Below are positions 6,836 to 13,876 of a stretch of 19,718 bases of DNA, piece after piece; within the stretch, counting starts at the first letter, position 1; the number at the start of each line of letters is the position of its first letter. The DNA is from Minisyncoccota bacterium (GTDB lineage Bacteria > Patescibacteriota > Minisyncoccia > Phycocordibacterales > JACZSL01), in NCBI GenBank assembly GCA_028280145.1, contig JANQMM010000015.1:1-19718 (forward strand). The letters are read 5' to 3'. The notes under the pieces were generated by a model. That model worked only from the letters and a program-made list of their open reading frames with translations. It searched no databases and was not told where the DNA came from. The translations under genes were made by a program, and so were the position numbers.

Positions 6836-7871
6836 AATGCTCCATTATTCTTTTTACAAGACCTTCAACATCAAACTCGTCATACATCTTTTGCCGGAGT
6901 GTTTGCAACATCTCCTCTTTGTCCGGTCGAGACACAATCGCAAGAACTTTCTGTGCAAATTCCTCTGCGTTCCTTCCAGTATACATCAAGGCCTCACCGT
7001 ACTCTCCAAAGTATTTGCGAAATGCCTCATTTCTTACGAGTACCGGAATTCTTGCCGACATTGCCTCAAGCACAACCTTATCAACACCTCCGTCAGGGGA
7101 TGCATTAATAAGAATCGTTGCATTACAGTAATACGGCAAGATGTCTTTATTAGGGACACTCCCAACAAATGTAACATTTTCATTCAGATCGAGTGAACTA
7201 ATGCGCTTCGTGAGTTCGCGGTAATACAATTCATCGTCCTTTGAGGATGTTCCTCCAACAAACTGTAATTCAAAGGGTTGTTGTGCGCTTTCTTTAAGTG
7301 CGCCTGCAAGATCAACGAGATCCATGCAATTTTTTATCCTCGTAATTCTTCCTATCGAGACAATGCGTAACGTTTCATCTTCTTTTTCCTTAGAGCAAAT
7401 AAACTTTTTTGTATCAATGCCGTGACCAACAACTTTTTTCTTGTTTGTATTGATTCGAAAACTATAATCTGATGCGGTGAAGACCATGCTCGAGAAAAAT
7501 GTTGCTATCCTCAACTTCAGATCCACTTTGCGATGCGTATACCACATCATCACAAATTTATTGGTCAACTTCCAGTACAGTCCACCAAGAACACCATAAA
7601 TAGGATTCATATGAATAAACACCGTATCATACGAATCACTGTGTTTTCTTATGTATTTATAAAAGTTTCGAACATACATGAGTCGCGAAACTTGCTTTTC
7701 TTTTCCCAGAGAGTACACCGAAACATTTTCCGGAAGTGAGTGTTCACCTTCTTCAAGACACACGACAATAATTGAATGTGCGTGTTGAGCAAGAACTTCC
7801 ACCCAACGATGAAAAAAACCGAGGATGTCGTCCCCTTTATCTATTTTTTGAGTGAGCAGCAAAAGTTTCAT
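6819..7871 (-). CDS. GT4-like glycosyltransferase (GT-B fold) with altered EX7E motif
   Basis: The 350-residue protein begins MKLLLLTQKIDKGDDILGFF, and its donor domain begins RIVSIGRITRIKN (169-181) with the Arg/Lys phosphate-binding pair. The segment ASPDGGVDKVVLEAM (257-271) holds the second Glu of the EX7E motif (E269), but the first is Gly261, with Asp260 next to it. Some GT4 members have SG-DK-LEAM in this place, so this need not mean loss of activity. The N-terminal domain is short, and the region after HMNPIYGVLGGL (87-98) has a hydrophobic face that could touch the membrane. It sits 16 nt after the 47-codon small ORF and overlaps the methyltransferase gene by 17 nt. No Shine-Dalgarno site is visible before its ATG. 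Confidence 0.88.
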   Translation of the reverse strand: MKLLLLTQKIDKGDDILGFFHRWVEVLAQHAHSIIVVCLEEGEHSLPENVSVYSLGKEKQVSRLMYVRNFYKYIRKHSDSYDTVFIHMNPIYGVLGGLYWKLTNKFVMMWYTHRKVDLKLRIATFFSSMVFTASDYSFRINTNKKKVVGHGIDTKKFICSKEKEDETLRIVSIGRITRIKNCMDLVDLAGALKESAQQPFELQFVGGTSSKDDELYYRELTKRISSLDLNENVTFVGSVPNKDILPYYCNATILINASPDGGVDKVVLEAMSARIPVLVRNEAFRKYFGEYGEALMYTGRNAEEFAQKVLAIVSRPDKEEMLQTLRQKMYDEFDVEGLVKRIMEHYEAGR

Positions 7872-7887
7872 TGCATTAATGGTAGTT

Positions 7888-8031
7888 TTAGTTGGAGACC
7901 TTGTTACTCAAGTCTCCGCATACACCCTTAAGGAAATAGCGCACAACACCATGCCACCGGTCTTCAAGACCATTGAAATGGTTTGTTCCTCTCCAACCTT
8001 GGCAAATAAAGCCTGTCCTCTTATTTATCAT
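7888..8031 (-). CDS. Small ORF of 47 residues, unknown function, ATGA-coupled to the upstream GT4 gene
   Basis: I found this by translating a gap that otherwise seems empty. Its ATG overlaps the TGA of the GT4 gene in an ATGA junction, and its TAA lies 16 nt before the next gene, so it fills the hole in a compact operon. The product begins MINKRTGFICQGWRG and contains LEDRWHGVVRYFLKG (22-36). It is basic, has two Cys (10 and 38) and no membrane helix. I recognise no family. It could be a real small protein, a remnant of a larger gene, or chance. Several short inverted repeats lie inside it (for example GGTCTTGAAGACC, and GGAGAC pairing with GTCTCC), so an RNA role for the same stretch is also possible. 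Confidence 0.42.
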   Translation of the reverse strand: MINKRTGFICQGWRGTNHFNGLEDRWHGVVRYFLKGVCGDLSNKVSN

Positions 8032-9149
8032 ATGCACTCGGTGATGCTTTTCTTATAGCTTTTCAAATAGCTTTCCTTTCGTGGCAGAGCGCTAATAACA
8101 TCAATAAATGCCTCTTCTCCGAGTTTAGTGATTTTGTCCTTGTTCTCTATTGCAATAGACAGTCTGCTTTCAATGCAACGCGCATCTCCTACTGGACAAA
8201 CAAGTGTATTCTTCTCGTGTAATACTTCTCCGATAACACCGACATCTGTAGTGATGATCGGACATTTTGCTTGCGCCGCCTCAATAAGTGTTAAGCAGTA
8301 ACCCTCATGGTTTGAAGTATTCAGAAATACATTTGCACTTTTCATGTATGAGACAATATCCCTTTGCCACCCAAGGAATATAACATGCTTTGTAAGATTT
8401 AGTTTCGCCACAAGACTCTCCAGAGAGGAGCGTCTACTACCTTCCCCCAAAATAAGAAGGCCTGCTCCCGGATGCCGTTCTACTATCTTTTTGAATGCCG
8501 CAAGCGCCATTTCAATATTCTTTACCTGCTCAAGACGTGAGGTCATAAGCGCTATAAAATCAAATTGCGAGTATTTCTTATGGAGATCAAAAGCAATTTT
8601 TCTGTTTTGAATGTCATTGAACTCAGCAATAGGAAGTATCACTACGGGCACATTGGGGTTGAAATACTTCTTTACACTTTTCTTGATGCGCATCGAAACG
8701 ACCCGTATGCAGTCAGCCTGTGGTATTGTTATGCGCCCAATTTTTAAACGAATCCGGTTTAGAAACGACTCTTCCTTGAAATACGGGCTCCAAAAATCAC
8801 CGTGCATCTGAATATTGAAAGGAATATTCATCCTTTTCTTCATAAGATAGCCCACAAGTCCTGTCTCAAACGGGTCTTGAGTGCTTATGACCCACCCATC
8901 CGCATTCTGTTTCACAATATCCTTTGCAATGATGTATGCATTTAAAACATAGTCGAATTTTGTAAGTGCATTGGTAGGATAGAGCAGTACCTTATCAGAC
9001 AAGCGCATTTCCTTTAACCGGTGTGTTTTGAGGGAAAAAACTACTACGTGCAGTTCATCAAAAAGCTCTCCATACTCGGCCATGCGTATTGCAACATCGC
9101 TTCCTTTCTCAAACAACTTTCTGTCTGTAGATATCATTAACACCTTCAT
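8028..9149 (-). CDS. GT4 family glycosyltransferase (GT-B fold)
   Basis: The 373-residue protein starts MKVLMISTDRKLFEKGSDVA. The acceptor domain contains ISTQDPFETGLVGYL (88-102) and IQMHGDFWSPYF (113-124), commonly seen in GT4 enzymes of capsule-type clusters. The donor domain begins FIALMTSRLEQVKN (198-211), with Arg205 and Lys210 as the phosphate-binding pair. LILGEGSRRSSLE (232-244) follows, and the EX7E motif is complete as E282 to E290 in HEGYCLTLIEAA. It should add a sugar from a nucleotide donor on the cytoplasmic side. One base separates it from the upstream GT4 gene, and its TGA overlaps the ATG of the small ORF at 8031. The three make a tightly coupled set. Donor and acceptor cannot be predicted. 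Confidence 0.92.
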   Translation of the reverse strand: MKVLMISTDRKLFEKGSDVAIRMAEYGELFDELHVVVFSLKTHRLKEMRLSDKVLLYPTNALTKFDYVLNAYIIAKDIVKQNADGWVISTQDPFETGLVGYLMKKRMNIPFNIQMHGDFWSPYFKEESFLNRIRLKIGRITIPQADCIRVVSMRIKKSVKKYFNPNVPVVILPIAEFNDIQNRKIAFDLHKKYSQFDFIALMTSRLEQVKNIEMALAAFKKIVERHPGAGLLILGEGSRRSSLESLVAKLNLTKHVIFLGWQRDIVSYMKSANVFLNTSNHEGYCLTLIEAAQAKCPIITTDVGVIGEVLHEKNTLVCPVGDARCIESRLSIAIENKDKITKLGEEAFIDVISALPRKESYLKSYKKSITECI

Positions 9150-9150
9150 A

Positions 9151-10278
9151 TCACTTCAGGACTTTGACCAACTCGTTGATCATTCTTTCTTTTGAGAAGC
9201 TCTTTACAAAGTCGCAAGCATTGCTTGTGATGTACTGAGCGGCATCCTTGTCTTTTAGAAGCTTCAAAATACGCTTTATAAGAGCGGTCTTATCGTTATA
9301 TTCTACCAAATACCCTGTTTTACCATCCTCAATGATCTCTGGATTACCACCGACAAAAGTACTGACAACAGGTGTGCCCACAGCCATACACTCGAGTAAT
9401 TGATGTGAAAGTCCTTCATAAAAAGTATTCAGCACAAAAACATCTGCCGCTTTTATGTAATTGTGAAGCGTCGTCTTATCAAGTTCTCCGGTAAGCACAA
9501 CAGACTTATCCAACCCCTTCTTCGTAATGATGTCCTGTAACTGTTGTTCCTCCTGTCCGCTTCCTGCAATGAAGAGTTTTGCATTGGGTTGATCTTTGAT
9601 GATGTCCGACATGATCTCGATAAGCAGATCAAACCCCTTCCAAGGGACCAGCCTTCCGGCAGACATGATGACATCTCCTTTAAGATGCATCATTTGACGT
9701 AACACTTCGCGGGAGGCAAGGCCGTCGGGCGCACTAAACGCATTATAAATAACCTGCACCTGTTCAGAGTCTATCCCCCAGTGCATAACCACTTGCCTTA
9801 GATATTGACTTGGAACTATAACGAGATCAGCGTCGCGTGCGGTAAACGTCTGGATGCGTTTCAAAAGATTTACAAAAAAAGGATAATCAGTTCCTTTTTT
9901 TGAAAACGTATCAAGAGACTCGCTTACTCCATAACGTGCTGTGCCCTGTTCCCACGCATAATCCCCCGCAATACGAAGAAGAAATCGCTTATTGAGCATG
10001 CGAGCGGTAATGGCAGACGGAAACCCCACACTTACCGGATCCAGTGCGTATATGGTGTCGGCAGGAATCGCTTTTGCAAGGATATAGAAAAAATAGACAA
10101 TATGACGAAGAATGCGCGGCAAAAATCTAACAGCACGAAACGGCACTACCGTAAGGGTGATGCCTCGCTTTGGCAACTCTTCTTCGAGTATTCTTGTATA
10201 CGTGGCAGGACCGCCAATTTCGGGGCTATAGAGTCCCGTAGCAATCAGCACGTGCGGTTTTTTGGCTTCTTTCTTCAT
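9151..10278 (-). CDS. GT4 family glycosyltransferase (GT-B fold)
   Basis: From the ATG at 10278 the protein has 375 residues. A TTG at 10311 would add eleven residues of no family character, so I prefer the ATG. VLIATGLYSPEIGGPATYT (10-28) is the glycine-rich acceptor-domain loop. MSAGRLVPWKGFDLLIE (205-221) holds the Arg209/Lys214 pair. LFIAGSGQEEQQLQ (235-248) and the EX7E motif E288 to E296 in YEGLSHQLLECMAVGTPVV follow. ARYGVSESLDTF (114-125) is a segment I associate with glycosyltransferases of this lineage. It is the first gene after a probable promoter in the 64-nt gap behind the PHP gene, so it likely leads the unit that runs down to the GT-C gene. No clear Shine-Dalgarno site. Confidence 0.92.
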   Translation of the reverse strand: MKKEAKKPHVLIATGLYSPEIGGPATYTRILEEELPKRGITLTVVPFRAVRFLPRILRHIVYFFYILAKAIPADTIYALDPVSVGFPSAITARMLNKRFLLRIAGDYAWEQGTARYGVSESLDTFSKKGTDYPFFVNLLKRIQTFTARDADLVIVPSQYLRQVVMHWGIDSEQVQVIYNAFSAPDGLASREVLRQMMHLKGDVIMSAGRLVPWKGFDLLIEIMSDIIKDQPNAKLFIAGSGQEEQQLQDIITKKGLDKSVVLTGELDKTTLHNYIKAADVFVLNTFYEGLSHQLLECMAVGTPVVSTFVGGNPEIIEDGKTGYLVEYNDKTALIKRILKLLKDKDAAQYITSNACDFVKSFSKERMINELVKVLK

Positions 10279-10331
10279 CCGACTGGAATCAGCTACATTC
10301 AAACCCCACAAAACCCAAACATGTAAGGGGA

Positions 10332-10360
10332 TTTATATGGACACCATACTATAACCACAA
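10332..10360 (-). promoter_or_regulatory. Probable promoter for the glycosyltransferase unit
   Basis: In the gap after the PHP gene the minus strand has TATAAA (10337-10332), 17 bases downstream of TTGTGG (10360-10355). The -10 box matches five of six consensus bases, the -35 box three. The leader to the ATG at 10278 would be about 47 nt. No terminator is seen between the PHP gene and this site, so it may be an internal promoter. Confidence 0.4.
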
Positions 10361-10375
10361 GGCAAAGCAAAGGTG

Positions 10376-11173
10376 TTACAGCTTCTTCCGTGTTGTCCGC
10401 CGAAGGTTGCCCGGAACCAGCAGGCGGAGCTTCGCTATAAATGCGCTCATGTTCTTAAACATTGAAATAAGAGCAATTGAGTAGAATGATTGGAACTTCA
10501 TGAGCGGCAATATTCCCTTGATGATCTTTCCTTTTGCATTTATGGTTACCGTGCTGTTCTTTAGTACAAACTCTCCTGCTTTTAATTTTGCAATGATATC
10601 TTGAAGTTTGTTTGGTCCTTCCAATACAATGTTTGGGCTTATAATCTGTTCTTCGCGATGAAAATCAATACTGGCATAGGTCAAAGTGTTTGCGCCACGA
10701 GCTCGAAGACCCTGCAGAGAATTGAGGACTTTCATTCGCGGAGCGCGTTTGCCATCATATTGAGAATTCCATATCTCAATGCCATCGATCACATTCTTGA
10801 GAGCATCGTAGAGTAGATATTTATTTCGATGTGGATGCGCCCACACCACAAGCTCAGCATATTTCTTCCATTTCAACAGGTTCTCGGCAGAATTGGATCC
10901 GGCTTTTACAAAATGACTGGTGCCGATCATCAATACGTGAGCATCCCGATACGTTACTTCAAACCCCGGAATGAGCGTGATCTGTGAGTCAGATAAATTA
11001 TGGCATTCTTTTATAAAACGCTCCCCATCTTCTTGCTCAATAAAATCCGAGCGCTCGGTAATAAGAGCAAAATCAATATTACGCTCGATCAGGAATTCTT
11101 TGAATTCACGAAGGGATAATGTCCCGCTATAAGAGTGTGTTGTGCGTAAATGTGAAACGCCAACCAGAATCAT
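10376..11173 (-). CDS. PHP-domain protein with altered metal-site motifs
   Basis: The 265-residue protein follows the PHP phosphoesterase plan: motif I region SHLRTTHSYSGTLSL (7-21), motif II ALITERSDF (36-44), IPGFEVTY (68-75) with Glu72, VWAHPHR (110-116) with His113 and His115, and ASIDFH (167-172) with Asp170 and His172. The later ligands are kept. Motif I, usually HxH, reads HLR (8-10), and motif II, usually TDH, reads TER (39-41), so the trinuclear metal site seems incomplete. A hydrophobic segment near 218-245 and a very basic end suggest contact with the membrane. The ATG overlaps the TGA of the ATP-grasp gene (ATGA), which implies coupled translation. PHP proteins include polymerase exonucleases, histidinol phosphatase and capsule tyrosine phosphatases. 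The role here is unknown; a link to glycan modification is inferred from context. Confidence 0.75.
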   Translation of the reverse strand: MILVGVSHLRTTHSYSGTLSLREFKEFLIERNIDFALITERSDFIEQEDGERFIKECHNLSDSQITLIPGFEVTYRDAHVLMIGTSHFVKAGSNSAENLLKWKKYAELVVWAHPHRNKYLLYDALKNVIDGIEIWNSQYDGKRAPRMKVLNSLQGLRARGANTLTYASIDFHREEQIISPNIVLEGPNKLQDIIAKLKAGEFVLKNSTVTINAKGKIIKGILPLMKFQSFYSIALISMFKNMSAFIAKLRLLVPGNLRRTTRKKL

Positions 11174-12360
11174 GATACGAGCTTGTGCATACTATCTACT
11201 ATTTCCATCAAAAATGGTTTCATGTCATTCTTTTGTATGACATCATACCGAACATTTCCCGTTCCTAAAAACGTATTCAAGGCCTCAAACCGCTTTGGAT
11301 ATATGGTCGGACGAAGCGGGTCGCGGGCGAATAAGACCCGAAGTAAATGACGAATGTCCCCCAAAAAATGACGTGAAGTGACTTCGATCTTATACCCCTC
11401 GCTTTTTACTTGTTTACCCTGGGCCAGTTCATAGTACATATAAGGAAAATCCACTCCGGCAAAATATGCAAGTGGAAGTGACCCCCAGAACCTGCCGTTT
11501 ATTTCCATAAGCGTCGGCTCACCACTTCGTGCATCAACTTTGAATTCAACCATCATCACCCCATGCCATGACAAGGTTCGGGCAAGAGTGCGCGCCTGTT
11601 CTTCCAATACATGAGCAAGTGGTGTATTTCCGATCGTTGTCTTGACCACCGATGCACCACCGGTCGGAGACATAGAGCGAATGCGTTTGTGCATCGAAAG
11701 CGCTCGCACATCGCCCTGATCAACAAGTAATTCCACACCATATTCGGCACCTTTAAGAAACCTTTGAATAAGCGGTATTTCTCCTGACTCTGTAAACACT
11801 CGTGCACAATACGCACTTAGATCGGCCGGGGTATGCACTATTTTTACTACACCTCTGTACCCCACCCCCTCCTTCCAGGAGGTCGTACGTCGGGGTTTTA
11901 CTACAGCCGGATACGACAAGGTATGTGAAAGTGCTGAAATGTCATCAAGATCATCAAGAGTGTGTGTCGTAGGTATCTTTATACCGTGCTCTTTGGCAAG
12001 AGCCAGTGTCTTTGCTTTGTTAAACGCGGTATCCATATGCTCGGGAGAACCAAGCAGAAGCGTTGCAACCTTGTTCAGCCGATCGCGATGCTTTATGATC
12101 GCCGCAGATGTAGTATCAGAAAATGCATACACAAGAGGCTTGTCGCCTAATCTTGCGCATTCGCGTTCAAGCTCTGCGATAAACGAGTCCTTATTGCGAA
12201 GTGGTGATGTGTATATAAAGGTATCTGTGGTATAACGACTATGAAATCCGGGTGCTGTCTTTCGCTCCCCGCCAACAGAGAACTCAACCCCTTTCACGCC
12301 AAGGCTACGAACTGCGCAAAGTGCACTTTTTAAATGTCCGTCAAGAATGATCGCTTTCAT
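11170..12360 (-). CDS. ATP-grasp ligase of the carbamoyl-phosphate-synthase-like superfamily
   Basis: The 396-residue protein has the three ATP-grasp parts. The N-terminal pre-grasp domain starts MKAIILDGHLKSALCAVRSL. The lysine motif is YPAVVKPRR (150-158) with Lys155. The linker-binding segment is PLIQRFLKGAEYGVELLV (196-213). The metal site includes MVEFKVDARSGEPTLMEING (270-289) with Glu272, Glu286 and Asn288. Such enzymes join a carboxylate to an amine or thiol through an acyl phosphate. Relatives in polysaccharide clusters are often paired with NodB-type deacetylases, as here: its start overlaps the deacetylase gene by 20 nt and its stop overlaps the PHP gene. One idea is that the deacetylase frees an amine that this enzyme acylates. 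The substrate is not determined by the sequence. Confidence 0.87.
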   Translation of the reverse strand: MKAIILDGHLKSALCAVRSLGVKGVEFSVGGERKTAPGFHSRYTTDTFIYTSPLRNKDSFIAELERECARLGDKPLVYAFSDTTSAAIIKHRDRLNKVATLLLGSPEHMDTAFNKAKTLALAKEHGIKIPTTHTLDDLDDISALSHTLSYPAVVKPRRTTSWKEGVGYRGVVKIVHTPADLSAYCARVFTESGEIPLIQRFLKGAEYGVELLVDQGDVRALSMHKRIRSMSPTGGASVVKTTIGNTPLAHVLEEQARTLARTLSWHGVMMVEFKVDARSGEPTLMEINGRFWGSLPLAYFAGVDFPYMYYELAQGKQVKSEGYKIEVTSRHFLGDIRHLLRVLFARDPLRPTIYPKRFEALNTFLGTGNVRYDVIQKNDMKPFLMEIVDSMHKLVS

Positions 12361-13318
12361 ATGTTATACATCTGTTTGCTATTTGTTCCATGGTCATTAT
12401 TTCCAGTTTCCCCTCGTCTCTTTTTTGTGTTGCCTCTTGCAAGATCTTTTCAAGTATCTTGAATTGAGTATCTGTATCATACGAAAAATTTGACGGATGA
12501 AACCAAAGGTGGAACACCTCTTTCTCTTCTATTGCTCGCTTGATACCATATTTTGCCTTTCTAACCATCGTGCCCTTCGTAACCAACTTGCGCAGACCGT
12601 TTCTTCCTAAAAGAAGCATCGAGTCAGGAATATTGATAAGTCCGTGTAATGACCTGCAAGCGGAGGACGTACGTCCAAGAGGAACATAATAATCAACGAG
12701 CCGCGCAAGACGTTTCCCCCAGCCCGGATACGCATCATACCACTTCCTGCTGTTACCGCGATAGTTGGAAAAACCATTTACTTTGAGATGTCTATGGTAC
12801 CCTTCCACATTCCGCGGAAACACGAAAGATGCAAGCGGTATATTGTGTATGTGATGTACACGACCAAGGTTCTTGAGATCTGCCCTTATCGCTTCTTCGT
12901 GCGTATTGTGTTCATCGTACAAAATGTGTGCATACGAATGACTTGCAACATCGTGTCCCGCACTGTTTGAGCGTATGAGTGACAGTATATTTTCCGCATC
13001 AAACCAGAGCGTGTTGGCATAATCACCTTTAGCCGGATGATGCTGAAACCAGTCTTTTTTTTCTTGTTTGTAAATGGGGCGCGGATATTCAGGATGCGGT
13101 ATTCCATCTTCACTCCATGAACATTCCCTATCAATGAGATGGCCGACAATTGCCCATGTCACTGGAACGCTATATGTTTCAAAGAGTGTCAGCAATCGCC
13201 GCACGATTAAAGCTTCTTCCCGAATTCGCTTTTCATCCTGCAAAGAGAGCTCGTGATCGGCGTATCCCCACGCAAATTCATGGTCAATAGAGATAACAAA
13301 CTGTCCCTTGGCAAGCAT
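12341..13318 (-). CDS. NodB-type polysaccharide deacetylase (carbohydrate esterase 4 fold)
   Basis: The 325-residue protein begins with FVISIDHEFAWG (7-18), the version of motif 1 used by the subfamily that usually reads ISLDFELxWG; Asp12 is the likely catalytic base, and His13 replaces the usual Phe. VTWAIVGHL (53-61) follows. Motif 2 is DVASHSYAH (123-131), with His127 and His131 as metal ligands. FVFPRNVEGY (165-174), YRGNS (186-190) and HLWFHPSNF (270-278) are also typical. No signal peptide is seen, so it may act in the cytoplasm on a lipid-linked intermediate or nucleotide sugar. It probably removes an N-acetyl group from an amino sugar. It lies three bases after the HD gene and overlaps the ATP-grasp gene by 20 nt. 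Activity is inferred from motifs only. Confidence 0.9.
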   Translation of the reverse strand: MLAKGQFVISIDHEFAWGYADHELSLQDEKRIREEALIVRRLLTLFETYSVPVTWAIVGHLIDRECSWSEDGIPHPEYPRPIYKQEKKDWFQHHPAKGDYANTLWFDAENILSLIRSNSAGHDVASHSYAHILYDEHNTHEEAIRADLKNLGRVHHIHNIPLASFVFPRNVEGYHRHLKVNGFSNYRGNSRKWYDAYPGWGKRLARLVDYYVPLGRTSSACRSLHGLINIPDSMLLLGRNGLRKLVTKGTMVRKAKYGIKRAIEEKEVFHLWFHPSNFSYDTDTQFKILEKILQEATQKRDEGKLEIMTMEQIANRCITYESDHS

Positions 13319-13321
13319 ATG

Positions 13322-13867
13322 TCAAACTAATCTTTCGAATTTACCCACCAAGTCCCTGTATTCATCCAAAAGTGGGTGCCGCCACTTTACATCCTCAAAC
13401 ATTTCTATCATTTTCATCTCAAACCATATTCGCTCACTCTTCCCTCTGCCGAACCGATCCCATATTTCCGCCCCAATCAGACCATATGCAACGAACATAT
13501 TTTCCATATTGTGTACTTTGTCCCCAAGAGAAACTGCTTTAACATCATCGGAGCCCTTTCGTACAAGTTCGATATACGCAAGCTTTCTTTCCCTCCAAGG
13601 TAATTCTTTATTCTCGGTGAGTCCTTTTACAATATTTACAACCGAATCGCCCAATTCAGTTTTGATCCGACTCTCAGTAATAGAAGTATCCTCCAAGAGA
13701 TCATGAACAAGTGCTGCCGCAACAACATGATCCTCGAAATCGTATTTGAGCAACTTCACCGCAACAATAAACGGATGAACAACATAGGGGGCACCATGCA
13801 ACCGCTTTTGTCCTTTATGTCCTTCTACGGCCAGCATTGTAGCTTTTTCTATCAGAGACAGTTCCAT
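13322..13867 (-). CDS. Small HD-domain hydrolase, SpoT/Mesh1-like
   Basis: The 181-residue protein is a single HD domain of the RelA/SpoT hydrolase type. The signs are PYVVHPFIVAVKLLK (27-41) with metal ligand His31, ALVHDLLEDTSITES (52-66) with His55, Asp56 and the Glu59-Asp60 pair, and VSLGDKVHNMENM (112-124) with Asp116 and Asn120. All catalytic positions are present. There is no synthetase, TGS or ACT domain, so it corresponds to small alarmone hydrolases (Mesh1-like), which split 3'-pyrophosphate from (p)ppGpp; animal Mesh1 also acts on NADPH. Other HD_4 proteins have unknown substrates. It sits nine bases after a GT4 gene and three before the deacetylase gene, so it is expressed with glycan genes. 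The C-terminal helices (about 125-181) are not typical of Mesh1 and may fix specificity. Confidence 0.8.
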   Translation of the reverse strand: MELSLIEKATMLAVEGHKGQKRLHGAPYVVHPFIVAVKLLKYDFEDHVVAAALVHDLLEDTSITESRIKTELGDSVVNIVKGLTENKELPWRERKLAYIELVRKGSDDVKAVSLGDKVHNMENMFVAYGLIGAEIWDRFGRGKSERIWFEMKMIEMFEDVKWRHPLLDEYRDLVGKFERLV

Positions 13868-13876
13868 ATACTCATT

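Noticed and set aside
7872..8027. Several short inverted repeats on the minus strand that look like a structured leader or riboswitch.
   Set aside because: The stems are short, there is no T tract or known riboswitch motif, and an open reading frame coupled to the upstream gene covers the stretch. I kept the ORF as the better reading and mention the repeats there.
1417..9153. The same junction TGATATG between two gene pairs (near 1420 and 9147).
   Set aside because: It is simply a TGA stop, one base, and an ATG; twice in this many junctions is expected by chance.
10279..10311. TTG at 10311 as the start of the GT4 gene.
   Set aside because: The added eleven residues carry no family signal and an in-frame ATG lies just before the conserved start of the acceptor domain. 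Not strictly excluded.
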